In this document: positions 55,634 through 63,731 of the stretch, piece by piece
Numbering within the stretch: the stretch's first letter is position 1
Layout of the letters: every line of letters starts with the position of its first letter
Origin: UBA10364 sp905182675
GTDB taxonomy: Bacteria; Bacteroidota; Bacteroidia; Flavobacteriales; Schleiferiaceae
Assembly (NCBI GenBank): GCA_963933975.1
Contig: CAWVWE010000008.1
Coordinates: forward strand, 1 to 64,000
DNA length: 64,000 nucleotides
Direction of reading: 5' to 3'
Notes under the pieces: generated by a model
What the model saw: only the letters and a program-made list of their open reading frames with translations
The model's database searches: none
Told to the model about the DNA's origin: nothing
Program-made: the position numbers and the translations under genes

Positions 55634-56644
55634 TTACAGCGTGCTAGGGTACTTTTCCGGAGAATAGTCAGATATGGTCTGGGTATTGATCTTTAATTTC
55701 TCACCAGCCTTAATCAGTAGATCAACTTTATTCCACGATTTTATATTATCAGCACTTACACCAGGAAATTTCTGAGCGATCCCCCACAGCGTATCTCCTA
55801 ACTTTACTTCATAGGTGACATAATCATTATTCCGAAGGCTCGCCAGTTCCTTTTTCGCTACGTTCTGTTCAAGCAATGGCTCAACGACGGCAATAGTTGA
55901 TGGCTTAGGCGCTTTACTTTTTGGTATCCAAATGGTTAGTTGCTGTCCGGCGTAAATGGTATTTCCATTTATTCTATTCCATTTTCTTAACTCCGCCAAA
56001 CTTGCACCAGTCTTCGCGCTGATCCTTCCTAAATAGTCGCCATTGCGGACTATATAGGTACTCACACTATGCGTGGAAGGGTCGGGCATAAAAGATAAAA
56101 TCTGTTTCCTTCTTCGTTCATATTGCACGGCTAATGCTTCACTGTAAACTATTTGTTTCGCTGCCAATTCTGAGATCAATTCTGCGGGGAAAACAGCATC
56201 AACTCCGTACAAAACTGATCCTATAGGAAGTATATCTCGTCTTAAGTGTGGATTATTGCTTTCAATGAGCCTCAGCGGAACACCAGCCTCTGCAGCTATA
56301 TCTGACAAGAGTAAACCTCCTTGACTAGATACCAGTTCATTCATCCTATGAAGCTTAAGTGTATTCCCGTAGTATTGCGCAACAGCCATTTTACCCTTAA
56401 CGGGATCAAAACGTTCGTCTACAAATTCATCTACAGTAAGCCCCATGCGTACCCCTTGCACTCTTGTAAGCGCAAGTAACTCCGAACAACTCCAACCTGC
56501 AGGCTCAAAAGTCCCTGCTTGCCGCTCTAAAGTCCAGTCTAATGCATCTGAATGAACAAGCGTACTATCACTGCCATAGAGGACATGAGCGAGAAGGAAA
56601 ATCGCAAAGGTAAAAACGGATTTAAGCTTGTTATTTTTATGCAT
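55634..56644 (-). CDS. LysM protein with possible relic lytic-transglycosylase region
   Basis: Exported peptidoglycan-binding protein of 336 residues with a signal peptide (about 1-24). Two LysM domains lie at about 200-245 (Y-I-V-R-N-G-D-Y-L-G-R-I) and about 277-321 (Y-E-V-K-L-G-D-T-L-W-G-I). Residues about 40-100 resemble the C-terminal part of an MltD-like domain, with V-R-M-G-L-T-V-D-E-F-V-D-E-R-F-D-P-V-K-G. The usual catalytic E-S-x-F-N-P is replaced by E-R-Q-A-G-T. It is first in an operon with two SGNH genes and the MBOAT gene, so it may hold the acetylation system at the cell wall. Confidence 0.8.
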   Translation of the reverse strand: MHKNNKLKSVFTFAIFLLAHVLYGSDSTLVHSDALDWTLERQAGTFEPAGWSCSELLALTRVQGVRMGLTVDEFVDERFDPVKGKMAVAQYYGNTLKLHRMNELVSSQGGLLLSDIAAEAGVPLRLIESNNPHLRRDILPIGSVLYGVDAVFPAELISELAAKQIVYSEALAVQYERRRKQILSFMPDPSTHSVSTYIVRNGDYLGRISAKTGASLAELRKWNRINGNTIYAGQQLTIWIPKSKAPKPSTIAVVEPLLEQNVAKKELASLRNNDYVTYEVKLGDTLWGIAQKFPGVSADNIKSWNKVDLLIKAGEKLKINTQTISDYSPEKYPSTL

Positions 56645-56649
56645 CTACA

Positions 56650-56657
56650 CAAATATA
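56650..56657 (-). promoter_or_regulatory. -7 element TAnnTTTG directly before the LysM operon
   Basis: On the minus strand the bases read TATATTTG and end only 5 nt before the LysM ATG, so the transcript would be nearly leaderless. A second, weaker copy (TATATTTC) lies further upstream. Confidence 0.55.
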
Positions 56658-56760
56658 ACGGAACTAACAGCAGTGTAATAGAAATATAACGACTCCAATT
56701 AGTGAAGTATAAACAATAGATGTGAATAGCTCAACCGGCTATTTTGTCACCGTTAAACCA

Positions 56761-56792
56761 AAAAAAAGAGGCCTAGAGGCCTCTTTTTTTTT
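56761..56792. terminator. Bidirectional terminator downstream of rimO
   Basis: AGAGGCC (56767-56773) and GGCCTCT (56778-56784), a 4-nt loop, with A-run before and T-run after. It ends the minus-strand rimO unit and separates it from the LysM operon promoter. Confidence 0.9.
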
Positions 56793-56809
56793 AACATCTA
56801 GGCAACTGA

Positions 56810-58126
56810 CTAATCAATAACCTTAGCGATCAAATCGTAGTCATGGGCTTCCACCACCTCTACTTGACAGAAGTCTCCAACTTTCAGGTATATATCTTCA
56901 GCAGGGATCAGCACCTCATTATCCACATCTGGAGAATCAAACTCAGTGCGTCCTACAAAGTGGTTTCCTTCTTTACGATCAATCAATACTTTAAAGTTGT
57001 GTCCAATTTTTTGCTCATTGAGTTCACGGCTGATGTCCATCTGAAGAGCCATGATTTCATTTACACGCTGTTGCTTGACTTCTGCAGGCACATCGTCTTC
57101 TAAATTAAACGCATGCGTGTTTTCTTCATGGCTATAAGCAAAGACCCCTAAACGGTCAAAGCGCTGCGCTGAAACCCAGTCTAATACCACTTGATGGTCC
57201 TCCTCTGTTTCCCCTGGATAACCCGCAATTAATGTAGTACGAATGGTGATTCCAGGAACCTTCATGCGCATTTTATCTAACAATGCATCTGTCTTTGCCT
57301 TTGTCGTACCGCGGCGCATACTCTTGAGTATAGGATCAGCGATGTGCTGCAATGGAATATCAATATAATTACAAACCTTAGGCTCCTCGCGAATGATATC
57401 TAGCACATCTTCTGGAAACCCTGTAGGGAATAAATAATGGAGGCGAATCCATTCTATACCCTCTACTTTAACGAGTTCTTTTAGCAAAGCTCCAAGCCTA
57501 CGCTCTTTGTATAGATCAAGACCATAATAGGTTAGATCTTGTGCGATCAAGACCAATTCCTTTACACCCTTAGCTGCTAACTTTTTAGACTCTATCACCA
57601 AATCTTCTATTGGTGTAGAGCGGTGCTTGCCTCGCATCAAGGGAATTGCACAAAAACTACATGGACGATCACACCCTTCGGCAATTTTCAAGTAAGCGAA
57701 ATGTCTAGGGGTCGTTGTCATACGCTCCCCTACCAGTTCGTGCTTGTAATCCGCACCAAGAGTTTTAAGAAGTAAAGGCATGTCACGGGTCCCGAAGTAA
57801 GCATCAACATCTGGGATTTCACTTTCTAAATCTGGTTTGTACCGCTCAGAAAGACATCCAGTCACATAAACATGATCTATATCACCGCGTTGTTTCTTTT
57901 CCGCGTAGTGCAGTATGGTATCGATACTTTCTTGTTTCGCATTGTCAATAAACCCACAAGTATTGATCACTACAATATTACCTTCATCTTCCTCAGGCGC
58001 CTCATGAGTGACCTCTTTACCATTGGCCTTAAGCTGACCCATAAGGATCTCAGAATCATATATATTCTTAGAACAACCTAGTGTAACTACGTTGATTGTA
58101 TTTTTTTTAGTACTTCTTGTACGCAT
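56810..58126 (-). CDS. rimO: Ribosomal protein S12 methylthiotransferase RimO
   Basis: Radical-SAM enzyme that methylthiolates the conserved Asp of ribosomal protein S12. The 438 residues have the N-terminal UPF0004 domain with T-L-G-C-S-K-N (about 16) and further Cys in V-I-N-T-C-G-F, the radical SAM cluster G-C-D-R-P-C-S-F-C (about 150), and a C-terminal TRAM domain. F-A-Y-S-H-E-E-N-T and the 440-residue size favour RimO over MiaB. It follows ftsY by 3 nt. Confidence 0.93.
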   Translation of the reverse strand: MRTRSTKKNTINVVTLGCSKNIYDSEILMGQLKANGKEVTHEAPEEDEGNIVVINTCGFIDNAKQESIDTILHYAEKKQRGDIDHVYVTGCLSERYKPDLESEIPDVDAYFGTRDMPLLLKTLGADYKHELVGERMTTTPRHFAYLKIAEGCDRPCSFCAIPLMRGKHRSTPIEDLVIESKKLAAKGVKELVLIAQDLTYYGLDLYKERRLGALLKELVKVEGIEWIRLHYLFPTGFPEDVLDIIREEPKVCNYIDIPLQHIADPILKSMRRGTTKAKTDALLDKMRMKVPGITIRTTLIAGYPGETEEDHQVVLDWVSAQRFDRLGVFAYSHEENTHAFNLEDDVPAEVKQQRVNEIMALQMDISRELNEQKIGHNFKVLIDRKEGNHFVGRTEFDSPDVDNEVLIPAEDIYLKVGDFCQVEVVEAHDYDLIAKVID

Positions 58127-58129
58127 GGC

Positions 58130-59083
58130 TTATTTCTGAAAAAGACTAGAAGCAAAGGCCTCAGGATTAAACAACTGAAGGTCCTCTAGTCCTTCACCTA
58201 CACCTATAAATTTTACTGGAATATTCAACTGATCGGAAATGCCAATCACCACCCCTCCCTTCGCTGTACCGTCTAATTTAGTGACGGCTAGTGAAGTGAT
58301 CTGAGTAGCCTCTGCAAAAGCCTTAGCCTGCTGCAATGCATTTTGCCCTGTAGATCCATCTAATACCAGAAGAACCTCGTGAGGAGCGCCCGGAATGACC
58401 TTTTGCATCACACGACGAACCTTCGAGAGCTCAATCATGAGATTCTTTTTATTATGTAATCGACCCGCAGTGTCTATAATACATAGATCCGCACCTACAG
58501 AAACTGCGTGCTGCAAGGTATCAAATGCTACTGAAGCTGGATCAGAACCCATCATTTGCTTAATCACAGGGACACCGGTACGATCACCCCATACCTGCAG
58601 TTGTTCGATAGCTGCTGCACGAAAAGTATCAGCTGCGCCAAGAACGACGTTGTAACCTTTTTGTTTGAATTGGAAAGCTAACTTACCTATGGTGGTGGTT
58701 TTACCGACTCCATTGACTCCCACGACCATGAGTACATGAGGCCCGTTGGTTTTAGGAAGCTCAAAGTCTTCCCAAGATCCATCCGTGTGTTGCATCAAAC
58801 CTGAAATGATTTCATGCAAAATGGACATCATTTCACCATCGCCCATGACTTTATCACGAGCAACCCGAGCTTCTAAAGCATCAATAATCTTTACCGTGGT
58901 TTCAAGACCAACATCAGACATGATCAAGGCCTCTTCTATTTCATCGAGAGCCTGCTCATCTAATTTACGCTTACCAGCAACCGCGCGAGTGATTTTCTCG
59001 AATACACTAGACCTGGTTTTTTCCAACCCCTTGTCAAGGTTGTCTTTTTTTTCGCTCGTGAAGAACTTAGAAAAGAAACTCAT
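58130..59083 (-). CDS. ftsY: Signal recognition particle receptor FtsY
   Basis: SRP-receptor GTPase for co-translational targeting to the inner membrane. The 317-residue protein has a short charged N-region, an N domain, and the G domain with G-V-N-G-V-G-K-T-T (about 123), D-T-F-R-A-A-A-I-E-Q-L (about 156), D-T-A-G-R-L-H-N-K (about 207), and T-K-L-D-G-T-A-K-G-G (about 268). The long acidic A domain of the E. coli protein is absent, as in many bacteria. A terminator-like hairpin separates it from DUF4295. Confidence 0.95.
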   Translation of the reverse strand: MSFFSKFFTSEKKDNLDKGLEKTRSSVFEKITRAVAGKRKLDEQALDEIEEALIMSDVGLETTVKIIDALEARVARDKVMGDGEMMSILHEIISGLMQHTDGSWEDFELPKTNGPHVLMVVGVNGVGKTTTIGKLAFQFKQKGYNVVLGAADTFRAAAIEQLQVWGDRTGVPVIKQMMGSDPASVAFDTLQHAVSVGADLCIIDTAGRLHNKKNLMIELSKVRRVMQKVIPGAPHEVLLVLDGSTGQNALQQAKAFAEATQITSLAVTKLDGTAKGGVVIGISDQLNIPVKFIGVGEGLEDLQLFNPEAFASSLFQK

Positions 59084-59104
59084 AGTCGTTGCTTATTACA
59101 TAAT

Positions 59105-59134
59105 ATAAAAAAACCACTCTGGTATAGAGTGGTT
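59105..59134 (-). terminator. Terminator-like hairpin between DUF4295 and ftsY
   Basis: AACCACTCT and AGAGTGGTT form a perfect 9-bp stem (59112-59120 and 59126-59134) with a 5-nt loop. On the minus strand it is followed by a T-run. It stands between the ribosomal-protein genes and ftsY, so it may attenuate rather than abolish ftsY expression. Confidence 0.78.
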
Positions 59135-59159
59135 CAAATATCGTGATTAAAGACGAATC

Positions 59160-59306
59160 TTATTTCAAGAAATCTTTTGCAGCGTCTTTAGCTACAATAC
59201 GCTCTTCAAAAGAGTATGCACCCTTAGCGTTTTTCGTCATGTTGATTACTTTCGTGAACTGCTTAGAGTCACTACTCTTAAGTGTTGCTACAACTTTCTT
59301 AGCCAT
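59160..59306 (-). CDS. DUF4295 small protein
   Basis: A 48-residue basic protein beginning M-A-K-K-V-V-A-T-L-K and ending K-D-A-A-K-D-F-L-K. Bacteroidota carry this small protein right after rpmG, before ftsY, exactly as here; its function is not established, though ribosome association is a reasonable guess given the neighbours and charge. It starts one base after the rpmG stop. Confidence 0.88.
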   Translation of the reverse strand: MAKKVVATLKSSDSKQFTKVINMTKNAKGAYSFEERIVAKDAAKDFLK

Positions 59307-59307
59307 C

Positions 59308-59490
59308 TTACTTTATCTCTTTATGAACAGTCATACGTCTCAAGACAGAGTTGTATTTTTTCAACTCCATACGATCTGGCGTATTCTTTTTGTTCTTAGT
59401 TGTTATGTAACGAGAAGTACCTGACATACCAGAGTCTTTATGCTCTGTACATTCTAGGATTACTTGAACGCGGTTACCTTTCTTAGCCAT
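59308..59490 (-). CDS. rpmG: 50S ribosomal protein L33
   Basis: Large-subunit ribosomal protein of 60 residues. Features are M-A-K-K-G-N-R-V-Q-V-I-L-E-C-T, the R-Y-I-T-T-K-N-K-K-N-T-P-D-R-M-E-L-K-K-Y-N core, and a basic end. Only one cysteine is present, so this is the zinc-independent (C-minus) form. It lies 8 nt downstream of rpmB. Confidence 0.96.
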   Translation of the reverse strand: MAKKGNRVQVILECTEHKDSGMSGTSRYITTKNKKNTPDRMELKKYNSVLRRMTVHKEIK

Positions 59491-59498
59491 GTCCTAAA

Positions 59499-59738
59499 TT
59501 ATTTAGCTATGTATCCGTTAGCAGCTGCATCTTTCAATACAACAGAGATACCTTTTTTATTGATGGTCTTCAACGTTGAAGCTGCAATCTTTAGAGTGAC
59601 CCAACGGTCCTCTTCTGGAATGTAAAACTTCTTCGTGAATAAGTTGACGTTAAATTTACGTTTGTTCTTCTTGTTAGAGAAGGAAACGTTATTTCCTGTC
59701 AATGCTTTCTTACCTGTCAAATCACAAACACGTGACAT
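59499..59738 (-). CDS. rpmB: 50S ribosomal protein L28
   Basis: Large-subunit ribosomal protein of 79 residues starting M-S-R-V-C-D-L-T-G-K-K, with N-N-V-S-F-S-N-K-K-N-K-R-K-F and W-V-T-L-K-I-A-A-S-T-L-K-T-I-N-K-K-G. A single Cys replaces the zinc set of other forms. First gene of the rpmB-rpmG-DUF4295 unit, with its promoter at 59776-59807. Confidence 0.96.
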   Translation of the reverse strand: MSRVCDLTGKKALTGNNVSFSNKKNKRKFNVNLFTKKFYIPEEDRWVTLKIAASTLKTINKKGISVVLKDAAANGYIAK

Positions 59739-59775
59739 AATATTTATCTTTTCCGGGTTCTACCAAAATGGTTTG

Positions 59776-59807
59776 CAAAACTACGCTAATTAATACAATT
59801 GAGCAAC
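59776..59807 (-). promoter_or_regulatory. Bacteroidota-type promoter for rpmB unit
   Basis: On the minus strand, GTTG, 20 nt, TAGTTTTG: a good match to TTTG-N19/20-TAnnTTTG. The -33 part touches the end of the cinA gene. The start of rpmB is 38 nt downstream. Confidence 0.75.
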
Positions 59808-61054
59808 TAACCTAAAGGATAATCTTCAACTTCTTTAACTAGTAAGTTTAGAGCGGCAAATATAGTCTTCTGAATGTTGCGTTCACGTACTTTTCCGAAG
59901 ACAAATTTTTCTGCTATAGTTCGATGAGGACCGGCAACAGATATCCAGCTGGTTCCCACCGGTTTATCCTCTGTCCCACCTTCTGGTCCTGCAATGCCAC
60001 TGACCGCAATTGAGAAGTCTACACCCAGTCTTTTGCGTGCACCTTCCGACATTTGACGCACTATTTCCTCACTAACCGCACCTTTTTCGACTAAAACCTG
60101 ATGGTCAACACCAAGCATTGTTTCCTTAATACCGTAGGAATATGCCACTATACTTCCCTCGAAATAACCAGAGGATCCAGGAGCGCTAACTAAGGCGGCG
60201 CCTATACCACCTCCGGTACAACTTTCAGCAGTCCCCACAGTTAATCCTTTTTCCTGGAGTAGTACTCCTACGTAGTGTTCTATAGGCTGGCTTGACCCAT
60301 CCATGAGATCATCACCAAGAACAGTCCTTAATATGGCTGTTGCCGCAGTAATATCTGAAGATAAATCGTCTTCTTTTTTACCACGTGCCGTTAAACGTAA
60401 ACGAACCATTCCGGGACGCGGCAGGTAGGCTAAATTTACGGATGCAGCGAATTGATTATCTACAGGCTCTATCTTGTCAGCAAGCACACTTTCAGGTACT
60501 CCTACTACAAATAATGTTTTGTGTAGAATCTGATAGTCAATTTCTTCTCGCAACATGGGCAGCAGTTCATCTGAAACTAAGGCCTTCATCTCATAAGGGA
60601 CACCAGGTAGACTTACAATTCGGACATTTCCTTTGCGAAACAACATACCCGGTGCCGTACCCTTGTGGTTAAAGAGTACCTCGCAAGAAGCAGGAACTAA
60701 GGCTTGTAGTTTGTTACGATCGACTGGCAATCGACCAAAGCCGTCAAACAGTTTGATAATATGTTGCCAAATATCCTCTCGAAACACCAATTCAGTATTA
60801 AAATACTTCGTCAAGGTCTGCTTTGTTAAATCGTCTTTAGTTGGACCTAATCCGCCCGTCAAGATCACCAATTCTGTACCCGGATAAATATGGTCTACAG
60901 CATCAATAATGGCCTCCGCAGTATCGGAGATGCTATTGATTCTTGTTACTTCTATCCCCTCTTCACCCAGTACTTGACCGAGCCAAGCGCTATTGGTATC
61001 AACAATTTGACCGATTAAAATCTCGTCTCCTATCGTTATAATCTCTGCTTTCAC
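59807..61054 (-). CDS. cinA: CinA-family protein (COG1058 domain plus NMN amidohydrolase domain)
   Basis: Predicted nicotinamide-nucleotide amidase recycling NMN in the pyridine nucleotide cycle. The N-terminal COG1058/MoaB-like domain (1 to about 170) has I-G-D-E-I-L-I-G (about 7) and T-G-G-L-G-P-T-K-D-D (about 71). The C-terminal PncC domain has G-T-A-E-S-C-T-G-G-G-I-G (about 276) and I-A-V-S-G-I-A-G-P-E-G-G (about 354). 415 residues is normal. It is divergent from the nucleoside phosphorylase gene. Confidence 0.94.
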   Translation of the reverse strand: MKAEIITIGDEILIGQIVDTNSAWLGQVLGEEGIEVTRINSISDTAEAIIDAVDHIYPGTELVILTGGLGPTKDDLTKQTLTKYFNTELVFREDIWQHIIKLFDGFGRLPVDRNKLQALVPASCEVLFNHKGTAPGMLFRKGNVRIVSLPGVPYEMKALVSDELLPMLREEIDYQILHKTLFVVGVPESVLADKIEPVDNQFAASVNLAYLPRPGMVRLRLTARGKKEDDLSSDITAATAILRTVLGDDLMDGSSQPIEHYVGVLLQEKGLTVGTAESCTGGGIGAALVSAPGSSGYFEGSIVAYSYGIKETMLGVDHQVLVEKGAVSEEIVRQMSEGARKRLGVDFSIAVSGIAGPEGGTEDKPVGTSWISVAGPHRTIAEKFVFGKVRERNIQKTIFAALNLLVKEVEDYPLG

Positions 61055-61064
61055 TATTCAGCTG

Positions 61065-61072
61065 TACTTTTG
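61065..61072 (+). promoter_or_regulatory. -7 element TAnnTTTG upstream of nucleoside phosphorylase
   Basis: TACTTTTG at 61065-61072, 21 nt before the ATG at 61094, in the 39-bp divergent gap with cinA. Confidence 0.55.
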
Positions 61073-61093
61073 AGTTGCTAAAGATACTTCACA

Positions 61094-61930
61094 ATGATGC
61101 CATACTCACCTTCAGAACTCATTCTAAATCCAGACGGTAGTGTTTACCACCTTGGTCTTAAGGGTGAGGACATACCTGACCTAGTATTCACAGTTGGAGA
61201 CCCAGACAGGGTTAGTTCAGTGACTGCTCATTTTGACACTATCCTCTGGGAAAAGAACAGACGAGAGTTTAAAATGGTTCGTGGTCATGTTTTTGGAAAA
61301 GATGCTCTAGTAATGTCAACAGGAATGGGCACTGACAATATTGATATTGTTCTTAACGAGCTCGACGCAGCTGTGAATATTGATCCAGTTACAAGAATCA
61401 ACCACAAAGAGCATCGAATACTAACCATCATCAGAATTGGAACTAGTGGGGCTATAGATCCTGCTATTCCATTAGGAAGTCTCTTAGTCAGCGAAGGTGC
61501 ATTAGCGTTTGACGCATTACTACCTTATTACGAGCATAGCTTCAAGCGTATAGATATAACAGCATCTCCAGTAAATCCATTCTATATTGCCGCTCCGCAT
61601 TCGAAAAAAGTACATTGGGAGGGTTTGTATCATGGCATTACCGCAACACTTCCTGGGTTTTATGCACCTCAAGGAAGGAGTATCAAACTAAAAAGTACAT
61701 TTTCACAGGCGCTAAATGAGCTGATCTCAATACATATAGGCGAACACCACGTAACAAATTTCGAGATGGAAACTTCTGGAATTTACGCGCTTGCACATCT
61801 TTTAGGACACGAGGCCTATAGCTTTTCCGCATTGCTTGCAAATCGTGCGAACGGAACATTTCATGAGCAGCCTGAGGAGGCAATAAATGAGCTCATAAAA
61901 AAAGTGCTCGCCTGGGCGAGCACTTTATAA
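61094..61930 (+). CDS. Nucleoside phosphorylase, uridine-phosphorylase-like
   Basis: Predicted phosphorolysis of a nucleoside (probably uridine) to base plus ribose 1-phosphate, in salvage. The 278 residues contain V-G-D-P-D-R-V (about 33), S-T-G-M-G-T-D-N-I (about 75), R-I-G-T-S-G-A-I (about 114), and F-E-M-E-T-S-G-I-Y (about 223), the PNP/UDP-family positions for phosphate and ribose. An ATG at 61097 is equally possible. The last codons coincide with a hairpin that terminates the opposite-strand rny transcript. Confidence 0.88.
   Translation: MMPYSPSELILNPDGSVYHLGLKGEDIPDLVFTVGDPDRVSSVTAHFDTILWEKNRREFKMVRGHVFGKDALVMSTGMGTDNIDIVLNELDAAVNIDPVTRINHKEHRILTIIRIGTSGAIDPAIPLGSLLVSEGALAFDALLPYYEHSFKRIDITASPVNPFYIAAPHSKKVHWEGLYHGITATLPGFYAPQGRSIKLKSTFSQALNELISIHIGEHHVTNFEMETSGIYALAHLLGHEAYSFSALLANRANGTFHEQPEEAINELIKKVLAWASTL
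61897..61926 (-). terminator. rny terminator embedded in the nucleoside phosphorylase coding end
   Basis: AAAGTGCTCGCC (61901-61912) and GGCGAGCACTTT (61915-61926) form a perfect 12-bp stem. On the minus strand it is followed by seven T (bases 61903-61897). It lies wholly inside the plus-strand gene, about 50 nt beyond the rny stop codon. Confidence 0.82.
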
Positions 61931-61978
61931 GAAAACTATAAGGTTACAGACGCTCTTCGTCCGCAACGCTCAGTTGAA

Positions 61979-63514
61979 TTACTTCGCGATATTCACAGCC
62001 CGTAACTCACGAATTACCGTGACACGCACCTGACCTGGATAAGTCATTTCAGTTTGAATTTTTTGTGAGATATCATAAGAAATTTGAGCTGCCATCGCAT
62101 CACTGACCTTCTCACTTTCAACCATCACACGCAACTCACGTCCTGCTTGAATTGCATAAGCCTTAGTCACGCCGTCAAAGTCGTAAGCTAAGCTTTCAAG
62201 ATCCTTAAGACGTTTGATGTAACTCTCCGCAATCTGACGGCGAGCGCCAGGACGAGCACCGGAAATGGCATCACAAACCTGAACTATCGGTGAAATCATA
62301 GAAGTCATCTCAATTTCATCGTGGTGAGCACCAATAGCATTACATACCTCTGGTTTCTCTCCATACTTTTCGGCCCACTGCATACCTAATAAAGCATGTG
62401 GCAGATCCGTTTCCTCATGTGGAACTTTACCTATATCATGTAGCAAACCTGCACGTTTTGCAACCTTTGGATCTAAACCCAATTCAGACGCCATAATCGC
62501 GCATAAATTTGCGACCTCGCGACTGTGTTGTAATAAGTTCTGTCCATAAGAAGAACGATATTTCATTCGACCAATAGTTTTGATTAATTCAGGATGCAAT
62601 CCATGAATACCAAGGTCTATTGCCGTACGTTTCCCTATCTGGGCGATTTCTTCTTCAATCTGGCGCTTCGTTTTCTCAACGACCTCTTCTACACGAGCAG
62701 GGTGGATGCGTCCATCACTAACTAATTTGTGTAACGATAGACGTGCTATCTCCCTGCGAACAGGATCAAAACAGCTTAACAAGATAGCTTCAGGGGTGTC
62801 ATCTACCACGATTTCCACTCCAGTTGCAGCTTCTATCGCACGAATATTACGTCCCTCACGCCCAATGATTTTTCCTTTAATATCATCGTTTTCAATATTG
62901 AATACGGATACCGAATTCTCAATAGCACTTTCCGCAGCAACACGCTGAATAGACTGAATCACTACTTTCTTGGCCTCTTGTGACGCAGTAAGTTTTGCTT
63001 CTTCAAGGGTAGTTTGAATATAGGCTTGGGCGTCAAGCTTGGCCTTATCTTTCAACGCTTGGATCATTTGCTCCTTAGCTTCTTCCTCAGTCATCCCCGT
63101 CAAAGCTTCTAGATCAGCAATATGCTTCTCCTTAAGTTTATCAAGTTCACGGCTTTTAGAATCAAGAGAGTCTTGCTTATTGGCAATTTTTTCCTTTTCA
63201 CGCTCCAGATCACGATTATCGCGTTGGTAATCTTGAATGCTCTTTTTCAAGCGTTCATCTTTCTCTCTAAAGGAGTTTTGACGTTCCGCCAATTTTTGAT
63301 CACGCTTTATAACAGCGCGCTCATGCTCTTCTTTGAGGTTTAAGAAACGTTCTTTCGCTTCTAGGATTCTATCCTTTTTAATTTGTTCTGCTTCTTTTTT
63401 CGACTCTGCCATTAACAACACTCCTCTTTTCTTGAGCGTGTTTTGCCAGAGTACAAATCCGCCACCTAAACCGGCAACAAGAGATATAATAGCAGCAATA
63501 ATAGTTGTGACCAT
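61979..63514 (-). CDS. rny: Ribonuclease Y
   Basis: Membrane-anchored endoribonuclease that initiates mRNA decay. The 511-residue protein has an N-terminal membrane helix (about 4-24), a long charged coiled coil (about 30-170), a KH domain with G-R-E-G-R-N-I-R-A-I-E (about 219), and an HD domain with H-S-R-E-V-A (about 330), L-L-H-D-I-G-K-V-P-H (about 356), and I-G-A-H-H-D-E (about 394). All are as in the family. The structured RNA and zapA lie upstream on the same strand. Confidence 0.96.
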   Translation of the reverse strand: MVTTIIAAIISLVAGLGGGFVLWQNTLKKRGVLLMAESKKEAEQIKKDRILEAKERFLNLKEEHERAVIKRDQKLAERQNSFREKDERLKKSIQDYQRDNRDLEREKEKIANKQDSLDSKSRELDKLKEKHIADLEALTGMTEEEAKEQMIQALKDKAKLDAQAYIQTTLEEAKLTASQEAKKVVIQSIQRVAAESAIENSVSVFNIENDDIKGKIIGREGRNIRAIEAATGVEIVVDDTPEAILLSCFDPVRREIARLSLHKLVSDGRIHPARVEEVVEKTKRQIEEEIAQIGKRTAIDLGIHGLHPELIKTIGRMKYRSSYGQNLLQHSREVANLCAIMASELGLDPKVAKRAGLLHDIGKVPHEETDLPHALLGMQWAEKYGEKPEVCNAIGAHHDEIEMTSMISPIVQVCDAISGARPGARRQIAESYIKRLKDLESLAYDFDGVTKAYAIQAGRELRVMVESEKVSDAMAAQISYDISQKIQTEMTYPGQVRVTVIRELRAVNIAK

Positions 63515-63537
63515 TTCTTTATGGTTTATGTATTCTT

Positions 63538-63726
63538 AAAAAAACCCATACCTGCTGCGCATGTTGTCTAAACTCCTAATAATCAGGATCTGTACCTTCT
63601 ACAACGTCTTGACCTTCCACTGGAGTAAACTCCCTTTCACAAGGTGCGGCCTGCTCGTAACGCTGTAAGACAGGCTCATAACAACGTGCTCGTTGAGTTC
63701 AGCACAAAAAACAGCAAGTATGGGAA
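63538..63726 (-). ncRNA. Structured RNA between zapA and rny, 6S-like (6S-Flavo candidate)
   Basis: On the minus strand, CCCATACTTGCTG (63724-63712) pairs with CAGCAGGTATGGG (63557-63545), a 13-bp closing stem with one G-U pair, directly followed by a run of seven T. About 155 nt lie inside, with several short hairpins: GTGCT/AGCAC, GCCTG/CAGGC, ACCTT/AAGGT with inner GGAG/CTCC, and TCCT/AGGA. A GCACGTTGT / ACAACATGC pairing would extend the rod with one mismatch. Closed-ended form, length and the zapA neighbour fit the 6S RNA family, which inhibits RNA polymerase, but no covariance search could be done. It may be cut from a zapA transcript or have its own promoter. Confidence 0.65.
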
Positions 63727-63731
63727 ACTTA

